A stretch of DNA of 64,000 nt from an uncultured Paracoccaceae bacterium (GTDB lineage Bacteria > Pseudomonadota > Alphaproteobacteria > Rhodobacterales > Rhodobacteraceae). The position numbers and the translations under genes were made by a program. The stretch spans positions 224,762 through 288,761 of the forward strand of contig CANMTD010000005.1 in NCBI GenBank assembly GCA_947500775.1, written 5' to 3'. The notes below the pieces were generated by a model. The model made no database searches, was not told the DNA's origin, and saw only the letters and a program-made list of their open reading frames with translations. Of this stretch, positions 26,139-34,933 are shown piece by piece; positions within the stretch are counted from its first letter, which is position 1, and every line of letters begins with the position of its first letter.

Positions 26139-27419
26139 ATGGGTATCATCGCGCTGGTCTTTTTTGTCCTTCTGGTTCTTGGCGCCCCGGTTGCCTTTGC
26201 CATCGGCATCTCGGGCTTCACGTTTTTCTGGATGTCGGATGTCATGCCGGTTTCGATCGGCGTGCAAAAGATCGCGACGGTCAGTCAAAGCTTTCCGTTG
26301 CTTGCCGTGCCGTTCTTTGTGCTGTCCGGGCACCTGATGAACGAAAGCGGGATCACCGACCGGCTGTTCCGGTTCAGCCGGGTTTCGGTGGCATGGATGG
26401 CAGGCGGGTTGGCGCAGGTGTCGATTATCCTATCGACCCTGATGGGCGGTGTTTCCGGGTCTGCCGTCGCCGATGCGGCGATGCAGTCGCGCGTTGTGGG
26501 GCCGCAAATGCTGCGCGAAGGGTATTCCAAGGGCTATACCTCGGCTGTCATCGCCCTGTCGTCGCTGATCACGGCGACCATCCCGCCTTCGATCGGTCTG
26601 ATCCTTTATGGGTTCGTCGGTCAGGTGTCGATTGGCCGGTTGTTTCTGGCCGGGATTGTTCCGGGCCTGTTGATGATGGTCTTTCTGATGGTCGCGGCCT
26701 GGGCAGTGGCGCGGAAACGCGGCTATACGGTCGAAGGCGCCACCGTGCCCACATCGGCCGAGCTCTGGCGCGCGGCGTGGGACGCGAAATGGGCGATCCT
26801 GTTCCCCGTTCTTCTGGTGCTGTCGATCCGTGGCGGCGTGTTTGTTCCGTCCGAAGTGGGGGCCTTTGCGGTTCTGTATGCGCTTCTTGTCGGGGTCTTT
26901 GCCCATAAGGACCTGACGTTGGACAAGATCAAGCGCGCCTTCGAACATGCGCTGTCGGATATCGGAATGATCATGCTGATCATTCTGATGTCGGGGATGA
27001 TCGGGTTCGCCATCATTTTCCTTCAGGTGCCCCAATCGGTGGCGGCAGTGCTGTTGGAAAACCTTGCCAATCCGATTGCGATTGTCGCGGTTATCCTTGT
27101 GTCGCTGTTCGTGGCGGGGCTGTTTTTCGAAAGCACGATCCTTGTTCTGCTGCTGACCCCGATCTTTGTTCCGGTCATCGAAAAAGCGGGCGTTGATCCG
27201 GTGCATTTCGGTATTCTGATGATGACGATTGTAACGCTTGGGTCGATGACCCCACCGGTGGGGGTGGCGATGTACACGGTGTGTTCGTTGCTGGACACAC
27301 CGCTAGAGGATTATCTGAAGGAAAGCGTGCCGTTTCTGATTGCAATCTTCGCACTGATCCTTGTCTTGCTGTTCGTCCCTCAACTGACACTATTCCTGCC
27401 CAATTTGGCATTTGGATGA
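26139..27419 (+). CDS. dctM: TRAP transporter large permease (DctM family)
   Basis: 426 residues with about twelve hydrophobic segments. DctM hallmarks are LFVLLVLGAPVAFAIG near the start, FPLLAVPFFVLSGHLMNESGI, GGVSGSAVADAAMQSRV, IPPSIGLILYGFVGQVSIG and, near the end, MTPPVGVAMYTV. It is the sodium-coupled carrier of the system. In operon with dctPQ; uxuB follows after 63 bases, so substrate import and its second catabolic step are likely co-expressed. Confidence 0.94.
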   Translation: MGIIALVFFVLLVLGAPVAFAIGISGFTFFWMSDVMPVSIGVQKIATVSQSFPLLAVPFFVLSGHLMNESGITDRLFRFSRVSVAWMAGGLAQVSIILSTLMGGVSGSAVADAAMQSRVVGPQMLREGYSKGYTSAVIALSSLITATIPPSIGLILYGFVGQVSIGRLFLAGIVPGLLMMVFLMVAAWAVARKRGYTVEGATVPTSAELWRAAWDAKWAILFPVLLVLSIRGGVFVPSEVGAFAVLYALLVGVFAHKDLTLDKIKRAFEHALSDIGMIMLIILMSGMIGFAIIFLQVPQSVAAVLLENLANPIAIVAVILVSLFVAGLFFESTILVLLLTPIFVPVIEKAGVDPVHFGILMMTIVTLGSMTPPVGVAMYTVCSLLDTPLEDYLKESVPFLIAIFALILVLLFVPQLTLFLPNLAFG

Positions 27420-27482
27420 TGAAAACCGACAGGGCTTTGCCTGACCTCGGTTCTATGCCCGCGATGATGAAAGTACCCTAAG

Positions 27483-28964
27483 ATGGTGGCCCAAAAGACC
27501 CGATTGACCGGAACCGACGCTCTGCCAGACAGCATCGCAATCCCGGGATACACCCCCGCCGATCACGGCATAGGGATCGTGCATCTGGGGCCGGGGGCGT
27601 TTTTCAAATCGCATCTGGCCTATTACACGGACGCGGCCCTTGCCGTCGCCGGTGGCGATTGGCGGATTGCCGGTGTGGCCCTGCGCAGCAAAACGGGCGC
27701 AGAGGAAATCAACCCGCAAAACGGGCTGTATACGCTGCTGGAAAAAGACATCAGCGGTACCTCGGCCCGTGTCATCGGCAGTGTGTCGCATCTGTTGACC
27801 GCGCCGGATGCGGCGGGCGATGTCATGCGGCTTTTGACATCGGGCAAGACAAAGATCGTCAGCCTGACGATCACTGAAAAGGGCTATGGCATCGACCGTC
27901 AAACCGGGGGTGTTGACATCAGGGACGATGGCATCGCGGCGGACCTGTTGACGCCCAAGGCGCCCCGAACGGCGATTGGTCTGATTGTCGAAGCACTTGC
28001 GCTGCGTCGGCAGCAAGGGGTTGCGCCTTTCACAGTGCTTTGCTGCGACAACCTGCCGGAAAACGGCAGGATGCTGCGCGATGCGGTGATTGATTTTGCC
28101 TATCGCACCGATCTGTCGCTTGGTGACTGGATTGCCGAAAATGTCGCCTTTCCGTCAACGATGGTCGACCGGATCACGCCCGCCCGCACCGACAGCACAT
28201 TGCAAGAGGCGGAAACGGCGCTGGGCTGTGCCGACCATGCGGCGATTGAGGCTGAGACCTTTCATCAATGGGTGATCGAGGACAGTTTTCCCACCGGCCG
28301 CCCGAACTGGGAAGCCGCTGGCGCCATCATGGTCGAGGATGTGAAAGCCTATGAATCCATGAAGCTGCGGATGTTGAACGGCACCCATTCGCTGTTGGCC
28401 TATTCGGGGTTTCTGGCCGGATTCCCCTGTATTCGTGACACAATGACATCGCCCGATCTGGTCAAACTGTCCGAACGGTTCCTGCGCGCTGCTGCGGCCA
28501 CGCTGGACGATCTGCCCGGTATCGATCTGCAATCTTACGCGGGTCAGATCATCGACCGGTTTGCCAATCCCGCCATTGCCCATGAAACCTATCAGATCGC
28601 GATGGACGGGACCGAAAAACTGCCCCAGCGGATATTCGAACCCGCCATCATGACGCTGGAAAACGGCGGCGACATCCGCCCTTTTGCCTTCGCGACGGCG
28701 GCCTGGATGCGGTATTGCATGGGGCGGCGCGAGGACGGGCAGACCTATGCCCTGCGCGACCCGCGCGAGGATGAAATCACGCGCAGTATCGCCGGAGTCA
28801 GCACACCAAAGGCACTGATGGATCATCTGATGGGGCTGGAGGGCCTGTTTCCTGCAAAGCTTCGCGAAAGCGACCTGTGGGTGCAAAATGTGCTGCGCTG
28901 TCTGGAAAATATCTTTGACCGCGGGATCATCCACGCGGTTCAGCAGGAAAACACGCGCGCCTGA
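27483..28964 (+). CDS. uxuB: Fructuronate reductase / mannonate oxidoreductase
   Basis: A 493-residue member of the polyol-specific long-chain dehydrogenase family. It has IVHLGPGAFFKSHLAYY with the nucleotide-binding loop, TLTITEKGYG-like SLTITEKGYGID, CCDNLPENGRM, and the family signature KLRMLNGTHSLLAYSGFLAG with the catalytic lysine. Placed beside uxuA and uxaC, the most likely reaction is NADH-dependent reduction of D-fructuronate to D-mannonate. Mannitol dehydrogenase is the nearest alternative but does not fit the neighbours. A stem-loop follows. Confidence 0.92.
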   Translation: MVAQKTRLTGTDALPDSIAIPGYTPADHGIGIVHLGPGAFFKSHLAYYTDAALAVAGGDWRIAGVALRSKTGAEEINPQNGLYTLLEKDISGTSARVIGSVSHLLTAPDAAGDVMRLLTSGKTKIVSLTITEKGYGIDRQTGGVDIRDDGIAADLLTPKAPRTAIGLIVEALALRRQQGVAPFTVLCCDNLPENGRMLRDAVIDFAYRTDLSLGDWIAENVAFPSTMVDRITPARTDSTLQEAETALGCADHAAIEAETFHQWVIEDSFPTGRPNWEAAGAIMVEDVKAYESMKLRMLNGTHSLLAYSGFLAGFPCIRDTMTSPDLVKLSERFLRAAAATLDDLPGIDLQSYAGQIIDRFANPAIAHETYQIAMDGTEKLPQRIFEPAIMTLENGGDIRPFAFATAAWMRYCMGRREDGQTYALRDPREDEITRSIAGVSTPKALMDHLMGLEGLFPAKLRESDLWVQNVLRCLENIFDRGIIHAVQQENTRA

Positions 28965-28966
28965 AT

Positions 28967-28996
28967 GCGCATACCGGCAAAAGGGCCGGTATGCGC
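28967..28996 (+). terminator. Stem-loop after uxuB
   Basis: A perfect 12-base inverted repeat (GCGCATACCGGC and GCCGGTATGCGC) with a 6-base loop starts two bases after the uxuB stop. No U-run follows on either side, so this may be a transcript-stabilising stem or a Rho-assisted end rather than a classic terminator. Confidence 0.6.
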
Positions 28997-29015
28997 GTCG
29001 CTCTGGAGTGGTGGA

Positions 29016-29459
29016 TCAGAAGCTCATCACGGTGGTGTCTTCGGCAACGACGGCGGCGCCCATGACGCCCGGTTTCGCAGCCGTCACACCATCGATCAGG
29101 ATCGAGGCAGCGGCGCCTTTGCCGGGCAGATAGATCGCGCAGACCTGAACCTTGGTGCCCGATTTCGCCATCATCATCTTCATCAGGCCTTGCGGGCTGG
29201 CGCCTTTGGGCGCCTGACCGGCGGTCGCGGATGCGGGCGCGTCTTTCAGCGCGATGTCGGCCGCAGGGCCGCACAGCAGAATCTCGGCCTCGGCCCCGGC
29301 GGCCATCGCATTCATCGTCAGCACCATGGCCATCAACTGTGTCTGGGGTTCGGGGGCGGTCAGGATGGTCAACAGCTTGTTCGGGCCATCGGCCTGCGCG
29401 GCAGAGCCCAGAGCAAGCAAAGAGGCAAAAGCAGCCGTGGCGAGTGTTTTCATACGCAT
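29016..29459 (-). CDS. Exported DsrE-like protein
   Basis: 147 residues with a clear signal peptide (hydrophobic to residue 22, cleavage after AQA), then a DsrE/DsrF-like fold: KLLTILTAPEPQTQLMAMVLTMNAMAAGAEAEI in pieces, LLCGPAADIAL and GTKVQVCAIYLPGKG. DsrE-family proteins carry or relay sulfur on a cysteine; here the candidates are the Cys in LLCGP and the Cys in VQVCAIYL. Export to the periplasm is unusual for classic DsrE but seen in stand-alone members. It is the last gene of a leftward run that also holds an SQR-like enzyme. Confidence 0.75.
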   Translation of the reverse strand: MRMKTLATAAFASLLALGSAAQADGPNKLLTILTAPEPQTQLMAMVLTMNAMAAGAEAEILLCGPAADIALKDAPASATAGQAPKGASPQGLMKMMMAKSGTKVQVCAIYLPGKGAAASILIDGVTAAKPGVMGAAVVAEDTTVMSF

Positions 29460-29516
29460 GGGTATAGACCTTTCAGGGGTTGGGTTTTGTTCGCGGTTAT
29501 GGGGTTGGGAAACGGA

Positions 29517-30503
29517 TTATTCGGGAAGGCAGATCTCGCTGCGGCTGATGGCCAGCAGGGTGCGCAGGATCAGACCGGCAACAACTGCCAGCAGCAGGGC
29601 CAGCAACCCCGCGCCGATCATGAGGTGCGCGTCTGACTGGGCGATATTGCCATAGCGAAAGCTGGCAATGCTGAGCGAGGCGATGGGGAACGACAGCGCC
29701 CACCACGACATCGCAAAGGGCAGTTTCACAAGCTTGCCGATCTGGGTCACGACCAGCAGGGTAAAGACATAGCCAAGGTTCAGCAGGATATGCCCGAAAC
29801 TGCCCGCCTCGCCCGTCAGCTGCACCCAGGAGATGAAGGCCACCGAAGGCGGGGCCACAAGGATCATCAGGGTCGGCACCATCTTGCCCGGCAGCGGATC
29901 GTGGAACATCAGACGGTTCATCACCAGCGTCAGCAGCACGATCCAGAACATCAGACCGGCGGAATAAAACAGCCAGGAAATCTCGGTATAGCCCAGATGC
30001 ACCCCCGCAATCGGAACGATGACATTGCCCACCGCAGGAATGAACCATGCCGGTGTCAGCTGCCCGGGCTTGAACGGCCGGTGCCCGATCCACGAGGCGA
30101 TGACGCTAAGCGCAAGCACGCCCTGCAGGGCGGTTCCCACGATCCAGACGGGGCGGGCGATGCCCGGAAATTCCGCCATCAGGGCAATCGATGTCAGCAA
30201 CAGCGAAATCGAGATTGCCGGGAAAAAGGCGATGCGGATGGGGTGATGCCATTCTTCGGCCACGGCGTTCGGGTGGCGCAGAGCCTTTAGCAGATAGCCC
30301 AGCGAAACGACGGCCAGCGTCAGCAAAGACAGCGCCAGCGCGATATGCGAGGCCATTGCGGACAGGGCAAAGGCAACCTCGGCTGCATGCAGCGCCAGCG
30401 TCAGCCCCAGCATTCCCATGCCGATGGCAAAGAAGGTCACCGGATAATGCTCCAGCCGTTGATTGGGCAGATCGGCGGTTTGTTCCATTTCAGGCTCTTT
30501 CAT
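29517..30503 (-). CDS. SLAC1/TDT-family transporter
   Basis: About 328 residues with ten predicted membrane helices. PVTFFAIGMGMLGLTLAL, the HPNAVAEEWHHPIRIAFFPAISISLLL stretch after helix 2, and PAWFIPAVGNVIVPIAG are typical of the tellurite-resistance/dicarboxylate (TDT) family, which includes SLAC1 anion channels, TehA and sulfite exporters. Near an SQR-like enzyme and a DsrE protein, export of sulfite or another small anion is a reasonable guess, but the sequence does not fix the ion. The longest frame begins at a TTG; I take the ATG at 30503, and the ATG at 30488, with AAAGAG upstream, is equally good. Confidence 0.82.
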   Translation of the reverse strand: MKEPEMEQTADLPNQRLEHYPVTFFAIGMGMLGLTLALHAAEVAFALSAMASHIALALSLLTLAVVSLGYLLKALRHPNAVAEEWHHPIRIAFFPAISISLLLTSIALMAEFPGIARPVWIVGTALQGVLALSVIASWIGHRPFKPGQLTPAWFIPAVGNVIVPIAGVHLGYTEISWLFYSAGLMFWIVLLTLVMNRLMFHDPLPGKMVPTLMILVAPPSVAFISWVQLTGEAGSFGHILLNLGYVFTLLVVTQIGKLVKLPFAMSWWALSFPIASLSIASFRYGNIAQSDAHLMIGAGLLALLLAVVAGLILRTLLAISRSEICLPE

Positions 30504-30599
30504 GGCTGAAGGCAGGATCAATTGTTTGGCCAGTGCTTTGGCATCCGGGCCGCAAATGGGCCCGAATTTCGGCTCTTATTCCCGGGGTAGGGCGTTCTG

Positions 30600-31820
30600 T
30601 TATTCGGCAGGCAGCGCCTGATCCACGCCCCTGGGCGCCCGGAAATGCAGGTGATGCAGCCAGATCAGCAGGGCAATCATGGCGAACTGCAGGATCAGGG
30701 CGGGGGCGGTCACCAGCCAGAAGGCAAACCCGAATTTCGCGATCAGACCGGCGGCGACAAGCCCCTTGTTGACCCAGAAATGCACCATGACCGACAGGGC
30801 GACACCGGGGCAGATCAGGGCATAGGACCCCGCCGACCGTTTCCCGCCTTCGGATAGGAACACGTTGTAATAATCCTGCCGTCGCAGCACCAGCAGACCC
30901 AGCAGGCCAAACAGCACCTGAACCGACAGAACCCGCGTCAGGAAAACCAATGTCTCGCCCGCGCCGCCATGCACGTCAAAGGTGGTGTGCAGCCCGTGGT
31001 CCATCCGCATCATCGCGATCCCCAGAACCGTCATGATCGGCACGACGACCATCAATGTCGGCGCGGCCTCGGGCGCTGTGCCGTGTTGCACCATCGGCAG
31101 GATCGCCATGGTCAGGGCGACGACGGTGATCAGAACCGCAGCGACAAGGAAAAAGGTCGACATGGTCAGGGAAACACCAACGACCCAAGGGGTTTGTGAC
31201 ATGGCCGCAGGCGCGGCAAGACCGACGGCAACCATCGACAGCGCAAAGGCGGGCAACAGTTGCGCGAAGGAGTTATTGGCTTTTGGATCAAACCCGCCGC
31301 CGCTGAGAATCCGGCCAAAGAAGCGGCCCAACAGGCGGAAGGCGAACACGCCCACGGCCAGAAATGCGATGATCGCCATCGGGAACAGGTATTCCACGAT
31401 GCTCCACAGTTGTGGCACAAACACGAGGCCCAGAATGAACCCGACATTGATCGTCATGGCCAGTGTCAGGGGCACGGCCTTCATCTGGGTTTCGGCGTTG
31501 GTGCTGTGCAGGGTGACATAGGCCTCGGTCGCCTTGAAATGTGCAAGGTGGCGCAGGTTCCAGATCAGCATGCTGAAATGCAGAACCGCCATTGCCGCTA
31601 TCCCGGCCATGGCGACCACGACCATCGCCTGCCCCAATATAGTGGCGCCGCTGAAATAGGTCATGATATCTTCAAAAACCGGCACGGGCCTGCCTTCGTG
31701 CGGGACCCAGAACATCAGATACATGAAGAACGTCACCGCCAGCCCCCCGGCGCCAAGGGCGGCCAGAAAATACAACGGTGAATAGGCCTGCTCGGCAGGG
31801 GATGCTTTCCGGGTGCTCAT
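30600..31820 (-). CDS. Polytopic membrane protein, possibly TDT-related
   Basis: About 406 residues with roughly ten hydrophobic segments and few charges. It begins MSTRKASPAEQAYSPLYFLAALGAGGLAV and includes FWVPHEGRPVPVFEDIM, a conserved-looking loop after the first helix, and LHFSMLIWNLRHLAHFKAT. General layout and position beside the SLAC1-like gene suggest a distant relation to TDT proteins, but I do not recognise a named family. The start at 31820 is supported by AAGGGAC upstream; the frame is open to 31913. It probably belongs to the same unit as the two genes on either side. Confidence 0.65.
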   Translation of the reverse strand: MSTRKASPAEQAYSPLYFLAALGAGGLAVTFFMYLMFWVPHEGRPVPVFEDIMTYFSGATILGQAMVVVAMAGIAAMAVLHFSMLIWNLRHLAHFKATEAYVTLHSTNAETQMKAVPLTLAMTINVGFILGLVFVPQLWSIVEYLFPMAIIAFLAVGVFAFRLLGRFFGRILSGGGFDPKANNSFAQLLPAFALSMVAVGLAAPAAMSQTPWVVGVSLTMSTFFLVAAVLITVVALTMAILPMVQHGTAPEAAPTLMVVVPIMTVLGIAMMRMDHGLHTTFDVHGGAGETLVFLTRVLSVQVLFGLLGLLVLRRQDYYNVFLSEGGKRSAGSYALICPGVALSVMVHFWVNKGLVAAGLIAKFGFAFWLVTAPALILQFAMIALLIWLHHLHFRAPRGVDQALPAE

Positions 31821-31932
31821 GGTCTTGTCCCTTCTGTCTTTCTGAATGGATTCGGACACTTCAAAGCGACTTTCGGGGATTCTCACGTTTTGTTCAGTGA
31901 CTAAGTTACGCAAGGCCCCGATTTACCCGGAT

Positions 31933-32280
31933 TTATGACCCGCGTCGCAAAAGCGATTGCAGCGTATAGACCAGAATGGCGATCCCGACGGCCCCCATAG
32001 CCGCGATGCCCAACAGCACGATCACGTCCACCGGCCCGCCGATGTCGCGGAAACTGGAATGGGTCACGGCCTGTACGAACAGTACGGCCGCCACCGCCCC
32101 CAGTGGCATCGACAATTGCGCCCACAGGAACTTGCGCATCGACATCGACCGGTCGCGCACCAGCACATAAAGATAGGCCAGCGTGGTCACGACGGCCACG
32201 GCCACCATGGCCCAGAACAGGCCACGGCCAAAGATTTCCTCGAATACGGCGATCAGCGTTCCGAATGTCAGGTCTTTCAT
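31933..32280 (-). CDS. Small membrane protein, DUF5368-like
   Basis: 115 residues with three predicted membrane segments (about 17-40, 52-72, 85-107). It opens MKDLTFGTLIAVFEEIFGRG and ends in a short basic tail. The opening resembles DUF5368, a small family I associate with Rhodobacteraceae; no function is known. GGAGGGAC lies just upstream of the ATG. It stands 13 bases after the SQR-like gene, so the two are almost certainly co-translated, and it may anchor or partner that exported flavoprotein at the membrane. Confidence 0.65.
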   Translation of the reverse strand: MKDLTFGTLIAVFEEIFGRGLFWAMVAVAVVTTLAYLYVLVRDRSMSMRKFLWAQLSMPLGAVAAVLFVQAVTHSSFRDIGGPVDVIVLLGIAAMGAVGIAILVYTLQSLLRRGS

Positions 32281-32293
32281 TGTCTGTCCCTCC

Positions 32294-33595
32294 TCAGGCG
32301 CGGCCGCGCAGCATTGCGTTATAGGTGGCTTTCAGGGCGACTTCTTTCATCAGCCAGCTGATCCACAGCTCCTCAAGCGGGGCAATGACACCGGGAAAGC
32401 TGGGGGTAAGATTGTCGTTATAGTCGAATTCAACCAGCATCGCCCGCCCGACGCGGGTGATCAAAGGACAAGAGGTATAGCCGTTATAGACCTGATCGCT
32501 GGCCCGGCCTTCGATGGCGGCGATCAGATGATCCTCGACCACCGGCACCTGCCATTTGACCGAAGCCGCGGTTTTGCCCTTGGGCACGCCCGCCACATCG
32601 CCCAGCGCGAACACTTCGGGAAAGCGCAGGTGCTGAAGCGTCTGCATGTCGACCTCGACCCAGCCCTGATCGGTCCATTTGTCGGCCCAGGACAGGCCGG
32701 ATTGGCGGACCACCTCGGGCGCGCGTTGGGGCGGGATGACGTGGATATAGTCATAAGACATTTCGGACGGGCCGTCCGGCGTGTCGAAGGTCGCCAGCCG
32801 CTTGCCCGGTTCGATGGATTTCAGAACATGGCTGTAGATCGGGGTGATGTCGCGGTCGCCAAACAGCATCCGCACCTTTTCCGACACGATCGGCACGCCA
32901 AACAGGCTGTCATTGTTCGAGGCATAGATGACGTCCATCTTGCCCGCGTTACCGGCCCGGCGGGCGATATCGTCGATCAGGAACGTGTGTTTCAACGGCG
33001 CGCCCGCGCATTTCATTTCCGTGCTGGGACGGGTGAACAGCCCCACGCCGCCGGCCTCGGTGAATTGCTGCGCGGCCTGCCATGTCTTGCTGGCGTATTC
33101 GGGGCCCGCATAGAGCGCGCCGATCCCGTCCTTGCCGACCAGATCCAGCGAAAACCCTTCGATCGCGTCGTGATCCAGCACCAGACCGGGGGCGACGACA
33201 AGGAAATCATAGGCAATCTTCTGCCCGCCCTCGGTGGTGACCGATTTCGCCTGCGGGTCAATCTCGGCCGCGGCTTCCTGTATCAGGGTGATGCCTTTGG
33301 GCAGCCAATCGGTCGTGGCGCTGGTGGTATAGCTGGCGGGTTTCAACCCGGCGGCCACCAGCGAAAGGCCCGGCTGGTACAGATGCACGGGGCTTGGGTC
33401 GATCACGGTGATTTCCGCACCCTCCAGCCGGTTCATCAGCCGGTTGACCAATGCGGTTCCCGCCGCACCGGCGCCGATGATGACGATCCGCGCCTTGGTC
33501 GATATTTTTGCGGCCTCAGCGGGGGTGACCTGAGTGGCCACTGCCGCCGCCGCGGCAATTGCAAAGAATTGCCGTCTGTTTGCATGTTTAATCAT
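32294..33595 (-). CDS. Tat-exported sulfide:quinone-reductase-like flavoprotein
   Basis: 433 residues. The N-terminus ANRRQFFAIAAAAAVATQ is a twin-arginine-type signal, so the folded flavoprotein would be periplasmic. It then has an FAD-binding Rossmann motif IVIIGAGAAGTALVNRL, HLYQPGLSLVAAG, KCAGAPLKHTFLIDD with one SQR cysteine, FALGDVAGVPKGKTAASV and SCPLITRVG with a second. These features match the sulfide:quinone oxidoreductase/flavocytochrome-c-sulfide-dehydrogenase superfamily, which oxidises sulfide to polysulfide and passes electrons to quinone. Neighbours with a DsrE-like protein and a possible anion exporter support a sulfur role. It ends before cydX by 32 bases, pointing to co-expression with the bd oxidase. 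Confidence 0.85.
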   Translation of the reverse strand: MIKHANRRQFFAIAAAAAVATQVTPAEAAKISTKARIVIIGAGAAGTALVNRLMNRLEGAEITVIDPSPVHLYQPGLSLVAAGLKPASYTTSATTDWLPKGITLIQEAAAEIDPQAKSVTTEGGQKIAYDFLVVAPGLVLDHDAIEGFSLDLVGKDGIGALYAGPEYASKTWQAAQQFTEAGGVGLFTRPSTEMKCAGAPLKHTFLIDDIARRAGNAGKMDVIYASNNDSLFGVPIVSEKVRMLFGDRDITPIYSHVLKSIEPGKRLATFDTPDGPSEMSYDYIHVIPPQRAPEVVRQSGLSWADKWTDQGWVEVDMQTLQHLRFPEVFALGDVAGVPKGKTAASVKWQVPVVEDHLIAAIEGRASDQVYNGYTSCPLITRVGRAMLVEFDYNDNLTPSFPGVIAPLEELWISWLMKEVALKATYNAMLRGRA

Positions 33596-33627
33596 TATGC
33601 GCGTCTTTCCTTACAGGCTGTGTGGGG

Positions 33628-33750
33628 TCACTGGTTCGCGTCAGAAGCTTCGATTTGTTTTCGATCTTCCTGCAGCTCCAGCCACATCGCGTTCATCACG
33701 GCAAAGATCGCCGCAAGCGGAAGGCCCAAAATCCAGGCGAAATACCACAT
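33628..33750 (-). CDS. cydX: CydX, small subunit of cytochrome bd oxidase
   Basis: A 40-residue protein starting MWYFAWILGLPLAA, the near-universal CydX opening, with a single membrane helix (about 4-24) and a polar tail. CydX stabilises the heme arrangement of cytochrome bd. It lies 14 bases after cydB in the normal cydA-cydB-cydX order and is easily missed because of its size. Confidence 0.95.
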   Translation of the reverse strand: MWYFAWILGLPLAAIFAVMNAMWLELQEDRKQIEASDANQ

Positions 33751-33764
33751 GTGATTTCCTTTCC

Positions 33765-34928
33765 TCAGTAGACAGAGTGGGAGTTTTCCGAGACGTCAGC
33801 CTCGGTCACCTTGCCCCACAGCACTTTGTAGACCCAAGCGGTGTACATCAGGATCACCGGCATGAAGATCACGGTCGCGCCCAACATCACGAACAGCGTC
33901 AGATGCGATGAGGACGAATTCCAGACGGTCAGCGACGATCCCGGATTGGTGCTGGACGGCAGGATGAACGGGAACATGGTCAGCCCCACGCTGGAGATCA
34001 TCCCAAGGATCGCCATTTTCGAAAACAGCAGGGTCGAGATTTCGCGGGTGCTGCGCAGACCGATGAAGGTCAGCAGCGCCCCGGCGATCCCCATCAGCGG
34101 CGCGATGGCAATCCACGGGCGCACCGCATAGGCCGCCAGCCATGATCCGCCCTTCGCCACCTCGAAATGCAGCGGGTTGGACGGCCCGTCGGTGACATAA
34201 TCGCCGACAATGGCATAGGCATCGATCCCGACCGCCAGCCACAGGCCCGCCAGAACATAGCCCGCAACCGCCACCAGCGCCGCGCGCGATCCGTATGCGC
34301 GGGCGCGCTGTTGCACCGGCCCTTCGGCCTTCAGCGTCAGCCATGCCGCGCCGTGCATCACCAGCATCGACAGCGACACCACTCCGGTCAGCAGGGAAAA
34401 CGGATCCAGAAGGCCAAAGAACTTGGCATACCACGCCCCTTCGTAGATCGGATACAGGTCATCGGTCAGGTAAAACGGAACCCCCTGCATCACGTTGCCC
34501 ACGGCCACGCCGAACAGCAAAGCAGGCACAAACCCACCGGCAAACAGCGCCCAGTCCCATGTCGACCGCCAGCGCGCATCGTCCCGTTTGGACCGGTATT
34601 TGAACGCGACGGGCCGCACGATGAAGGCCGCCAGAATGACGAACATCGCCAGGTAGAACCCCGAGAAACTGACCGCATAAAGCGGTGGCCAGGCGGCAAA
34701 GATCGCGCCACCACCCAGGATGAACCACACCTGGTTGCCTTCCCAGACCGGGCCGACCGTGTTGATCGCGATCCGGCGCTCGGTATCGGTTTTGGCGACA
34801 AAGGGCAAAAGCGCGCCCACCCCCATGTCGAACCCGTCGGTCAGGGCAAAGCCGATCAGCAGAACCCCAAGCAGCCCCCACCAGATCAGGCGCAACAGTT
34901 CATAACTCATCAATTCATGTAGGATCAT
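33765..34928 (-). CDS. cydB: Cytochrome bd ubiquinol oxidase subunit II
   Basis: 387 residues with about nine membrane helices. The N-terminal helix region LIWWGLLGVLLIGFALTDGFDMGVGALLPF and then VGPVWEGNQVWFILGGGAIFAAWP are invariant features of CydB. With CydA and CydX it makes the high-affinity, copper-free quinol oxidase that works at low oxygen and resists sulfide and nitric oxide. The ATG at 34928 has GGAG eight bases upstream, inside the end of cydA; the start is 5 bases after the cydA stop. Confidence 0.96.
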   Translation of the reverse strand: MILHELMSYELLRLIWWGLLGVLLIGFALTDGFDMGVGALLPFVAKTDTERRIAINTVGPVWEGNQVWFILGGGAIFAAWPPLYAVSFSGFYLAMFVILAAFIVRPVAFKYRSKRDDARWRSTWDWALFAGGFVPALLFGVAVGNVMQGVPFYLTDDLYPIYEGAWYAKFFGLLDPFSLLTGVVSLSMLVMHGAAWLTLKAEGPVQQRARAYGSRAALVAVAGYVLAGLWLAVGIDAYAIVGDYVTDGPSNPLHFEVAKGGSWLAAYAVRPWIAIAPLMGIAGALLTFIGLRSTREISTLLFSKMAILGMISSVGLTMFPFILPSSTNPGSSLTVWNSSSSHLTLFVMLGATVIFMPVILMYTAWVYKVLWGKVTEADVSENSHSVY

Positions 34929-34933
34929 GGTCG

